A DNA stretch of 64,000 nucleotides from Magnetococcales bacterium (GTDB lineage: Bacteria > Pseudomonadota > Magnetococcia > Magnetococcales > UBA8363): contig JADGCV010000005.1 in assembly GCA_015228815.1 (NCBI GenBank), forward strand, positions 1 through 64,000. The letters are read 5' to 3'. Under the pieces are notes generated by a model. It ran no database searches. It had not been told where the DNA came from and saw only the letters and a list, made by a program, of their open reading frames with translations. A program made the position numbers and the translations under genes. Below, piece after piece: positions 57,130 through 64,000 of this stretch (the stretch's first letter is position 1; every line of letters begins with the position of its first letter).

Positions 57130-57768
57130 ATGAAATTCCCCAGAAAAAACGTTTTAAGGGGTGTGGGAAGCGTGTTCTGCCTTTGTCCGGAAATCGACTA
57201 TTTTCACCTTGTTCCCGATTCCCCACGCGCCCAGATTGCCCATGCCTGGTTCGCCACGGGCCATGAGATCATGAAGGCGATGGATCAGTTTGAACATGAG
57301 CAGAAAGCGGCGGCAGGCCAATCTTCCACGGGCAAACCTTCCTATCGTGTCCGTTCGGGTGTTGCCAACCATGAAGTCCGGCCACCATCCCGGGAGCTGG
57401 TCCATGCGAATATCAGTTTCGAAGGCCCCATTCCGCCTCCGAGGATTATGGAGAAATACGAGGAACTTGTTCCAGGTTCCGCGGATCGTATTCTTCGCAT
57501 GGCGGAAAAGTCTGTCGATTTTCAGCATTCGATGACAAGAGACGCCCTGTCGCTTCAGGCGAACGATACCCGAAGGGGCCAATGGTTTGCCTTCCTGGTT
57601 GCCTTTGGCGCCCTTGTGGCTGGAGTGATTGCCATCCCGACGGGCAACCCTGGAACGGGGGCTGCGATCATTTCCACGACATTGGCCGGTGGAATCGGAA
57701 CTTTCATCATCAGCAGGAGAAATGACGACCCTCCCGAGACGCCCAGGCGCGACGATTCACAGGGGTAA
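57130..57768 (+). CDS. DUF2335 family membrane protein
   Basis: A roughly 212-residue protein with the DUF2335 core: GPIPPPRIMEKYEELVPGSADRILRMAE (in part), a charged helix, then two membrane helices (WFAFLVAFGALVAGVIAIP and AAIISTTLAGGIGTFII) and a polar tail. It resembles small membrane effectors and phage-carried proteins of unknown role. The conserved part begins near 57415. ATG 57130 is a best guess; ATG 57271 or 57280 are possible. The frame is open back to 56890 but that part repeats the MFS duplicate in another sense and is not coding. Confidence 0.7.
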   Translation: MKFPRKNVLRGVGSVFCLCPEIDYFHLVPDSPRAQIAHAWFATGHEIMKAMDQFEHEQKAAAGQSSTGKPSYRVRSGVANHEVRPPSRELVHANISFEGPIPPPRIMEKYEELVPGSADRILRMAEKSVDFQHSMTRDALSLQANDTRRGQWFAFLVAFGALVAGVIAIPTGNPGTGAAIISTTLAGGIGTFIISRRNDDPPETPRRDDSQG

Positions 57769-57990
57769 CCCCCGGTGTGGGCATGTCTTCTCTGGCGGAG
57801 GCAGCGGCGAAGGCGATGACGGCGCGGATATCCTCCACCCCCACCGAGGGGAATCCCGCCACTATGTCCTTGGGGGTGCAACCATCCTCCAGACTGGCCA
57901 GGATGGTGCGCAGGGTGACACGGGTGCCTTTGATGATCGGTGTGCCACCGCAGATGTCGGGTCGCTGACGATACGAGCGTTATAGTCCAT
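57710..57990 (-). pseudogene. Frameshifted DUF433 antitoxin gene
   Basis: From an ATG at 57990 the minus strand reads MDYNARIVSDP, then one base is missing near 57957-57963. In the next frame it goes on DICGGTPIIKGTRVTLRTIL, SLEDGCTPKDIVAGFP and VEDIRAVIAFAAASARED, which is the DUF433 fold in full. DUF433 proteins are usually paired with a DUF5615 PIN-like toxin, which is absent; its place is taken by the DUF2335 gene. The pseudogene's 3' end overlaps the end of that gene in antisense. Confidence 0.85.
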
Positions 57991-58141
57991 GACGTGAGTT
58001 TCATTTTGCACGGGGTTGGAAAATTCGGGGACATGATTATTTTTTTGCGGAAAGGCCAATCTTCCCTTCCCTAAAAAGGCTTCGACTGGGAATCATCCTG
58101 GGATGATGATCCGGGAGGAGGGCAGGGAGGGATGGGGTGTC

Positions 58142-58354
58142 TTATTCTTCACCGTCCGCCAGGGTGACGATGGCCTGGGCCCAGAGGACATAGTTTAGAC
58201 GGGCCAGATCCTTGATGGTCTTGACATTGAAGGCGCTCTTGAGCAGAACGGCGTCCTGGTCACTGACCCCTTGCAGGGCTGAAACAGGTGCATCCACGAG
58301 TTGTTTCAAGGATTTTTTTTCGTAGGCCTTGTCCAGAAACGCATTGATGTTCAT
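58142..58354 (-). CDS. Small helix-hairpin-helix-like protein, 70 residues
   Basis: The sequence starts MNINAFLDKAYEKKSLKQLV. The middle ALQGVSDQDAVLLKSAFNVKT fits the LxGhsxxxAxxLKxAF pattern of a helix-hairpin-helix, ending KDLARLNYVLWAQAIVTLAD. AGGAGG precedes the ATG. Some such small proteins bind DNA, but others of this style are structural. Function unknown. Confidence 0.7.
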   Translation of the reverse strand: MNINAFLDKAYEKKSLKQLVDAPVSALQGVSDQDAVLLKSAFNVKTIKDLARLNYVLWAQAIVTLADGEE

Positions 58355-58531
58355 GAGTGGATCCTCCTTGTCCTGGAAGAGGTCAATGGCCGGTTTCGGC
58401 GTGACGGTTCATGGTTGGGTTCCGAGGGGGGGGCTGCCTTTCCCAAGGCTGCATGTGCCACGAAGAAAGGCAGCCCCGGAATCATCCATTGGAAACAGGG
58501 GATTCTTCAACAATGTCGAAGAGAAAATCGA

Positions 58532-58843
58532 TCATTCCCAATTGGCGTGTTTGCTGCACAGATTGCTGAGTTGCGCTCCCGCTTCGGACTCGGAAAATTT
58601 GGCGAGCCCACCACGGAAATTATCTGGGGTTTCATTCCAAAGGCAGGTGCAGAACGCAGTCGCCTTCGATTGACCGGGCACGGGGCTCGGTTCGTCACCG
58701 CCGGTCCACTTGTTCGTGGAATAGGCGACGCAATTCTTGAATTGACCATCATCGGTGGGGGTGTTGTAATCGGTATAGGCAAACGCGGCGCCACTCTGCA
58801 TCAACAGAGCCAGTCCTAACACGGAAACTCCAACCTTCTTCAT
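58532..58843 (-). CDS. Small secreted cysteine-containing protein
   Basis: A 103-residue product with a clean Sec signal peptide (MKKVGVSVLGLALLMQSG, then AAFA) giving a mature protein of about 81 residues with four cysteines (KNC, FCTC, NLC), which could form two disulfides. The FCTCLWNETPD segment is distinctive, but I do not recognise the family. GGAGG lies just before ATG 58843. The upstream 300 bases are AT-rich and non-coding. Confidence 0.7.
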   Translation of the reverse strand: MKKVGVSVLGLALLMQSGAAFAYTDYNTPTDDGQFKNCVAYSTNKWTGGDEPSPVPGQSKATAFCTCLWNETPDNFRGGLAKFSESEAGAQLSNLCSKHANWE

Positions 58844-59155
58844 AAAACCTCCATGAGCGCATACATAACAAAGATGAAAGACCATACGAAGTTGCCGAAA
58901 TGGCCATGATTACGCCAGAAATAGGACCATCGAAACTTCGTATTGCTTCCTATTAAGGAGCGAAAGGTTTCATTTGTCAATGGAGATCGCTGTCGAGCCG
59001 ACTCTGTATTCTTGAAAAAATCCGGGAGCAACAGTGTTTCATATGCTGTAAAGATGTCATAAAGACAGTACATGGAAGGGGGATGATGGTTCGGGAAACA
59101 GGGGAATGGCATATGAGATGATGGAGGTTATTGGGTAAAAGGGTTCTCTCTAACT
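58844..59155. other. AT-rich intergenic region
   Basis: About 310 bases between two minus-strand secreted-protein genes. It is rich in A/T, and likely holds the promoter of the gene at 58532-58843. Frames through it on either strand show no coding character and no hairpin stands out. Confidence 0.45.
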
Positions 59156-59551
59156 CTAAGGAAGGCTGCCGCGGCGCAGGGTGGCATTCCACTGGCCGCC
59201 AGAGCCTGGAGCTTCATCGCAGTAGGACCATTCGCCCCAGAGGCGGTTTCCGTCGTCGGATGATCGCCAGGTGAGCCGGCCCCAATAGCGGGTGCCGACC
59301 TGTGGGGTATGGCAACGCCGTTCGGAGGTGGGTTGCAACCAGAGAAGACGCAGCGATCCATCTTCCGCGACCTGGCCGGCCAGGGTTCCCTGATAATTGG
59401 TATAGCGGCCACTGACCGATCCGTCGGGGTTGATGTCCAGGTGAACCGGGCCGAAATCGGAATTCCAGTCGCTGCCGCGTCCCCAGGCGGTTTGGCTGAC
59501 CGCGACGAAGGACAGGGATGCCAGCGCGACCATGGTCCATTTTATGTTCAT
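59156..59551 (-). CDS. Secreted protein with beta-rich fold, 131 residues
   Basis: A signal peptide (WTMVALASLSFVAVSQTAWG) precedes a mature beta-rich domain: HLDINPDGSVSGRYTNYQGT, GSLRLLWLQP, RYWGRLTWRSSDDGNRLWGEW and a final GQWNATLRR. The repeated W-G strand pattern looks like a lipocalin- or beta-barrel-like module, similar to small proteins that report 'modified versus blank' products, but no family is certain. AGGAG precedes ATG 59551. Confidence 0.7.
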   Translation of the reverse strand: MNIKWTMVALASLSFVAVSQTAWGRGSDWNSDFGPVHLDINPDGSVSGRYTNYQGTLAGQVAEDGSLRLLWLQPTSERRCHTPQVGTRYWGRLTWRSSDDGNRLWGEWSYCDEAPGSGGQWNATLRRGSLP

Positions 59552-59654
59552 GCGACAGACTCCTGTCATGGATTGGCGACGTAACGGGACAGGGGGTTCG
59601 GATGTTGCCGAATCCCTTCCGGAAATGGGTCTCGTGGTATCTTCCATGATATAC

Positions 59655-61565
59655 TCAAACCGCAGGTAGTATGCCAAAATCGGTCCGTTCTGGCAACGGG
59701 CATTCGAAAGTGCGGATCGGGCTAAGAAGTGTGCCAGGATTGACTTTCATGGTACCTCTTAAAGGATGATTCGAGGAGGCTGTCATGGATGCCTGGATGA
59801 AAATGGGGGCAGGGGGTTGGTGTTGCCGGTGGCGTTTCCAGGCTTCAAGAAATCCCTGCTCCAGATGTCCGGCGAAGATACGTCCGTTGAAGATTGGGCT
59901 TTCAGGGACCAACTGGTGCAGGCGGTGACGCAGTTGTTGTCGTTGTCGATGGTCCTGGGCCAGCGTCATGGCCAGGCGTTCATAATCGGCCAGGCTGGTG
60001 GTGACCAGTTGCGGCAATCCCAGGTGAATGAGCAGGCTGGCCGCCACGCGACCGGGAAAGGTGGATCCCAGGCATGTCAGGACGGGACACCCCCCCCACA
60101 GGGCATCGCTGGCGGTTGTGTGGGCGCCGCAGGGAAGGGTGTCCAGGAACAGATCGGCCAGGCGGTAGCGGGCAAGATGTTGCGCCAGGGGGAGGCGGGG
60201 GGCAAAAATCACCCGTTGGGGGTCGATACCGCAGGACGCGACCATGGCATGCAACCGCTTCATGGCGTAGGGGTGAAACGCCAACAGCCACAGGACGCTT
60301 TCGGGGATTCGTTGGAGCAGCCGCAGCCACAGGGTCAGAAATTCCGGGGTGATTTTGGCGCTTTGATTGAAACAGCAAAAGACCATTCCCCGCTCGGGCA
60401 ACCCTGCCTGGCGGCGGGACAGGGGATCCGGGGCGATTGGGCGGTGGGAATCGTTGACCTGGTAGCCGTGCGGTAGCCGGATGGGGTGTTCGTCGAAGAA
60501 GGGTTCATGTTCGGGGGGCAGGACGATGGTGTCGGCGATGATATAATCCATGAAGCGGGCCCCCATGGTCCCTGGAAATCCCAGATAGTTGACCTGGAGG
60601 GGAGCGGGACGCAGGGCCAGGACTCGTGGTCGGGCATCGCGGGTGTACCCTTTGAGGTCCACCAGAATGTCGATGCCATCCTGGCGTATTTTTTCGGCCA
60701 GGGCTTCGTCGGACAGGTGACCGCCGTCGAAAAAATGATCGAAGGCGCGGTACAGACGATCTCTCAGGGGACTGTGATCTTCGGGCCCCACGGAATAGGC
60801 CGAGATTTGGAACCGGTCGCGATCGTGCGATTCGAACAGTTCCGCCGCCAGGACACTGGTGGCATGTTGGTGAAAGTCCGCCGAAAGATAGCCGACATGC
60901 ACCCGTTGCCGAGGCATGGAAGGAGGGACGCAGCGGGGCGGAAGCGGGGTGATCGCAGTCACAAGGCGTTTGCTGTGGTTGCGCGCCGCTTTTTGCAGTT
61001 CGGCAGGATTTTGGCAGATGAATACCAGCAGATAGGGATCGATGTCGCCGGCATTCTGGTGGATCATGGCGCCGAGACGGGTGATGGCCCGATCCAGGCG
61101 TTCATCCCAGGAGCAGATTTGCAGTTTGTGGAAAATAAACTGGGTCAGGGTATCGCCGCGGTTGGGGGCGAGGGACAGCGCCCGCGCGAAGGCGGCAACC
61201 GCCTGTTCCATCTCTTCCAGTCTGGAGTAGGCCAGCCCCAGGTTGTGCCAGGCCAGGTCGTGGCCCGGATCCTGGGCGACGCAGATACGATAGGCCTGGG
61301 CCGCCTCGTCGAAACGTTTTTGCGCCGAAAGGACCACGCCAAGACCGTTCAAGGCTTCGACATGGTGGGGATCGATGGCGAGGGCGTGGCGCAGGGTGTG
61401 TTCCGCGTCTTTTGATCGGCGTTTGACATGCCAGATCATGGCCAGGTTGGTCAAGGCCCCCAAATGGTTCGGTTCTCCACCAAGAATGTCCTGATACCCC
61501 TTGAGGGCACGTTCCAGATCGCCGCGTTGATGCTCTTTCAGGACGCTGGCAAAGGTGTTCGGCAT
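59655..61565 (-). CDS. TPR-GT41 glycosyltransferase (SPINDLY/OGT-like), copy 2
   Basis: A 636-residue protein. TPRs fill residues 1-150 (LERALKGYQDILGGEPNHLGA; ALNGLGVVLSAQKRFDEAAQ). The GT41 catalytic part follows: HVGYLSADFHQHATSV, DILVDLKGYTRDARPRVLAL, VNYLGFPGTMGARFMDYIIAD, CFNQSAKITPEFL and GAHTTASDALWGGCPVLTCLG with the sugar-nucleotide site. It is classic bacterial SPINDLY-type, closer to the family norm than copy 1. It starts six bases after a TIGR03032-like gene in the same direction. Confidence 0.9.
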   Translation of the reverse strand: MPNTFASVLKEHQRGDLERALKGYQDILGGEPNHLGALTNLAMIWHVKRRSKDAEHTLRHALAIDPHHVEALNGLGVVLSAQKRFDEAAQAYRICVAQDPGHDLAWHNLGLAYSRLEEMEQAVAAFARALSLAPNRGDTLTQFIFHKLQICSWDERLDRAITRLGAMIHQNAGDIDPYLLVFICQNPAELQKAARNHSKRLVTAITPLPPRCVPPSMPRQRVHVGYLSADFHQHATSVLAAELFESHDRDRFQISAYSVGPEDHSPLRDRLYRAFDHFFDGGHLSDEALAEKIRQDGIDILVDLKGYTRDARPRVLALRPAPLQVNYLGFPGTMGARFMDYIIADTIVLPPEHEPFFDEHPIRLPHGYQVNDSHRPIAPDPLSRRQAGLPERGMVFCCFNQSAKITPEFLTLWLRLLQRIPESVLWLLAFHPYAMKRLHAMVASCGIDPQRVIFAPRLPLAQHLARYRLADLFLDTLPCGAHTTASDALWGGCPVLTCLGSTFPGRVAASLLIHLGLPQLVTTSLADYERLAMTLAQDHRQRQQLRHRLHQLVPESPIFNGRIFAGHLEQGFLEAWKRHRQHQPPAPIFIQASMTASSNHPLRGTMKVNPGTLLSPIRTFECPLPERTDFGILPAV

Positions 61566-61571
61566 GAATTG

Positions 61572-62642
61572 TCAACAGAGGGGCTTGAGTTCATCGATCC
61601 TGAGGATATGATCGATTTCATTCGTTTTCATTCCCAGCGCCATCGGTTGCCGTATTCCGGGCAGTGTGGCCACGTCATAGAGTTCCTCGACGACTCCTTC
61701 GAGAATCAGGCTGTGCGAGGCGTCGCCGGTGGTGGTGTGAACGACCTGGAGACCGCAACGGGGCTGAATCCGTTCTTTTTCCAACCGTTCATTCAATGGC
61801 AGGCCGTTGAAGGTGCTGTTGTGGCGTGGTTTGGACATGCCAATGACCGCATGATTGCCCACAAAGGCAAGACCACGCAAAAAGCCGGGACAAAAGGCCA
61901 GGGGTTGAAATGTTTTTGTGTCCGGATCGACGGATCCCACCTCTCCCGTGCCCGCATTGAGCAGCCATACCCGTCCGCGATGCCAGCGGGGAGAATGCGG
62001 CATGGACAGACCTTCGCACAGGATTTCATTGGTGACGACATCCATGAGCACTCCGGCGCCGATCCGGTCTTCCCGCCACCCTTCCACCACGTTGGAACGG
62101 CGCACCAGGGTGGCGTAACGAGGGTGTCCGGTTTCATCCAACGCCAGGCCGTTAAGATGGCAACGGTCTTCCGCCGCCAGACGGTTGATGAACGGTGGCA
62201 TCCAGAAGGGGCGGAAGGAATGGTCATGACCCAGGCTGGCGAAACAATTGAACAAGGTTACGGCAAAGACCGGGGTCTGATCGTTCATGATGGCCATGTC
62301 ATGAACATCGATATCGCCGGTGGTGTGGCTTGCCATGGGGACATACAGGGCGTCATGACCTTCGTGCAACTGGCCGGGATCGAGAATGTTGACAAAACGC
62401 CACAGTTGATGGCGGGTGGCGAGCCACAGGGTTCGTTGTTGGACGGCCAATCCCATGCATCGGTCGAAACTGCGTTCGAAGACCGACAGGTTGCCGTCCG
62501 GTTTGATGCCGATGAAAAATATTTTTCCCGCCTGATAGGTGGTAAAGGCCAGACTGACCTGTTCTCCCTGCAACCAGCGTGTGAACAGACGGGAACCTTT
62601 GATGCTCAGTGTCGGGGGCGACTCGTTCTCAGGGGTATTCAT
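61572..62642 (-). CDS. TIGR03032-like protein
   Basis: About 356 residues resembling TIGR03032 proteins: SRLFTRWLQGEQVSLAFTTY at the start, FFIGIKPDGNLSVFERSFDR, HDMAIMNDQTPVFAVTLFNC, HLNGLALDETGHPRYATL and later VGNHAVIGMSKPR. The repeated pattern suggests a beta-propeller. The family often lies beside glycosyltransferases and large surface proteins, as here. The ATG at 62642 overlaps the stop of the upstream RTX gene (ATGA), so it is translationally coupled to it and precedes the GT41 gene by six bases. Confidence 0.85.
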   Translation of the reverse strand: MNTPENESPPTLSIKGSRLFTRWLQGEQVSLAFTTYQAGKIFFIGIKPDGNLSVFERSFDRCMGLAVQQRTLWLATRHQLWRFVNILDPGQLHEGHDALYVPMASHTTGDIDVHDMAIMNDQTPVFAVTLFNCFASLGHDHSFRPFWMPPFINRLAAEDRCHLNGLALDETGHPRYATLVRRSNVVEGWREDRIGAGVLMDVVTNEILCEGLSMPHSPRWHRGRVWLLNAGTGEVGSVDPDTKTFQPLAFCPGFLRGLAFVGNHAVIGMSKPRHNSTFNGLPLNERLEKERIQPRCGLQVVHTTTGDASHSLILEGVVEELYDVATLPGIRQPMALGMKTNEIDHILRIDELKPLC

Positions 62643-64000
62643 AAGGAGTGCTCTGGCATCCATTGCTCGGGAAGGTTGGGCTGGAACAGGTCAAACTCAT
62701 GGCGTTCTCCTCCATCCATGGCGGTCAGACCCCAGCCGGGATCCGGATGAACTTCCACCAGGTCGCCGTATCCGGGAGGCATCGTTCCTTCCATGGATTG
62801 AACAGGATACCACAAGGACTGGACGGAATCATTGGTGGTTTGTGGAGGGGGGGGGCTGATTGAGGTCAACAGGTTGAACAAGAGCTTATCGAACACCTCC
62901 GGATCCATGGTTCGAGGGTCTTCGGGGGGGGCTGTGTCGGAAAGAGTGGCCTCGGGACGATGAAGAAAAGAAACCTCGGCCAGGTGTCCGTGTTGACCCT
63001 GATCGTCGATGAAAGAACCATCGGTCAAAATCTGGTTTCCTTCCCGCCATGAACCGTTGACGGTGGTCTCCAGGGCGAGGGTGGCGATTCCTTTTTGCGC
63101 GAGTGTGGTCAATTCTTCCGGGTCTGATATTCCATCCTGGTTTTGATCCTGCCATACCAGAAGATCGGCATAAGCGAGGTCCAGGGCGTCGAGCAGGTGG
63201 TTGTGGTCGTCATCCAACCGGGAGAGGGCTGCCATGCCTGAAGGGGTATCGGGGAACATACGCTCCGAAAACAGTTCGGTGGCATCGTCGATGCGGCCAT
63301 TATCGTTGCGATCCCAGGCCAGCAGGGCATCTCCGGGACCGACCCAGCCGGTGGTCTGGGGTTGTCCCGTCAGGGCCATGTCAAAGCGGACCCCTCGTTC
63401 GAGACCGACCAGATCGAGGCCGTCGCCGGTCAGATCCAGGACGATGGGATCGAGGGCAGTGGCAATGTCGGCGTCCACCAATAGAGAAACACCTCCCTGA
63501 ACATATTGGTGGTACACCTGACTGTCGATGGTGCTGAAATTGGCGGTGTAGTTCCAGCCGGTGCCGATATGGAGTGTATCGTTGCCATCCCCCATGATGC
63601 GCAGGTCCGAGCCGGCACCGGCGATCTGACTGACGTGTCGTGCTGTCAGGGTCAGGGTATGCGCACCACTTCCCGATTGCAGGTCGATGAGTTCGATGTC
63701 GTGGATGCGGTTGGCCTGGCCTGTGGTCGTCAGATTGAGATGGAAGCCCGTACCCTCCAGGCGCAAGGTGTCGGTGTTGCCGCCACCATCGATTTTTCTG
63801 AAGGTGGCATCGGAAATGGCTAAAATATCGTTACCCGCCCCTCCGACCAGCACATCCGCGCCCCCACTGCCCGTCAGAATGTCATCTCCCAACCCGCCAC
63901 GCAGAATATCGGCCCCGGTTGTGCCACTGATGGTCTGGGCTGTGGTGAAGGCATTGGTAAAATTGCCGCCGAAGAAAATGTACGAAGCGCCTGAATCGCT
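62639..64000 (-). CDS. FG-GAP/RTX surface protein, C-terminal part (5' end off window)
   Basis: The 453 C-terminal residues of a larger protein; the frame stays open to the window edge. At the left of the protein is an FG-GAP-like piece (SGASYIFFGGNF), then RTX repeats (ADILRGGLGDDILTGSGG, GGAGNDIL), a domain with LDLTGDGLDLVGL, and EF-hand/dockerin-like calcium loops (DRNDNGRIDD; DQNQDGISDPEE). The last 110 residues are proline-rich and acidic without the usual hydrophobic T1SS tail. Two coupled genes follow, the TIGR03032-like and the GT41 gene, which may modify it. Confidence 0.88.
   Translation of the reverse strand, partial: SDSGASYIFFGGNFTNAFTTAQTISGTTGADILRGGLGDDILTGSGGADVLVGGAGNDILAISDATFRKIDGGGNTDTLRLEGTGFHLNLTTTGQANRIHDIELIDLQSGSGAHTLTLTARHVSQIAGAGSDLRIMGDGNDTLHIGTGWNYTANFSTIDSQVYHQYVQGGVSLLVDADIATALDPIVLDLTGDGLDLVGLERGVRFDMALTGQPQTTGWVGPGDALLAWDRNDNGRIDDATELFSERMFPDTPSGMAALSRLDDDHNHLLDALDLAYADLLVWQDQNQDGISDPEELTTLAQKGIATLALETTVNGSWREGNQILTDGSFIDDQGQHGHLAEVSFLHRPEATLSDTAPPEDPRTMDPEVFDKLLFNLLTSISPPPPQTTNDSVQSLWYPVQSMEGTMPPGYGDLVEVHPDPGWGLTAMDGGERHEFDLFQPNLPEQWMPEHSL

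Noticed and set aside
61428-62750. Plus-strand open frame of 440 codons
   Set aside because: Antisense to the TIGR03032-like and GT41 genes, which are better supported by motifs and coupling.

Overview
The window reads as chromosome of a GC-rich Gram-negative proteobacterium with a sulfur-based energy metabolism. At the left edge a minus-strand cluster encodes dissimilatory-type ATP sulfurylase (Sat) and the start of adenylylsulfate reductase beta (AprB). A PPi-type phosphofructokinase, FolE2, the methionine-salvage pair MtnP/MtnA, chemotaxis and c-di-GMP proteins, and a large type I secretion locus fit a free-living, motile sulfur-oxidising (or sulfate-reducing) lineage. A Magnetococcia-like alphaproteobacterial relative is my best guess from overall gene style, but this is inference; no magnetosome genes are present in the window. 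I recognised no rRNA, tRNA or CRISPR array.

Layout. 0-3.1 kb (minus): aprB (partial), sat, rdgB and a GAF-domain membrane protein. 3.3-6.9 kb: a small membrane ORF, prfC, then a scrapyard with a DUF1640 remnant, an antitoxin whose PIN toxin is cut off after about eight codons, and a 147-bp palindromic element, followed by arsM. 7-19.3 kb: purA, a PEGA-SPOR-TPR envelope protein, nadK, folE2 with a coupled antitoxin-like ORF, proS with a CheX gene, a TPR/GT41 glycosyltransferase, pyrF and a DUF488 gene. 20-22.6 kb: a four-part fusion of metallo-beta-lactamase fold, two cyclic-nucleotide-binding domains and hemerythrin. 22.7-30.5 kb: gap (GAPDH), mtnP-apt-mtnA, a zinc-ribbon protein, a small gene behind a sigma-54-like promoter, pfp, a YqaA-type membrane protein and a nitroreductase.

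30.6-39.2 kb is a complete type I secretion operon: TolC-like outer membrane protein, a 1338-residue FecR/RTX secreted substrate, an ABC exporter with unusual ATPase motifs, and an HlyD adaptor. It is followed by an Rpn-type nuclease gene whose 3' end is tandemly duplicated. 41-54.9 kb: gyrA (Val at the usual Ser83 position, acidic insert in the C-terminal domain), serS, a c-heme-motif sensor kinase paired with an HD-GYP response regulator, a methyl-accepting chemotaxis protein and parE.

55-58 kb is a second rearranged patch: a Bcr/CflA-type MFS pump, a DUF1640 gene lying between the pump's 5' end and a duplicate of that 5' end, a DUF2335 protein, and a frameshifted DUF433 antitoxin. 58-64 kb (minus) holds small secreted or helical proteins and a tightly coupled set: the C-terminal part of an FG-GAP/RTX/EF-hand surface protein, a TIGR03032-like protein and a second TPR/GT41 glycosyltransferase. 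Together with the T1SS locus this suggests a cell with heavy investment in secreted, calcium-binding and possibly glycosylated surface proteins.
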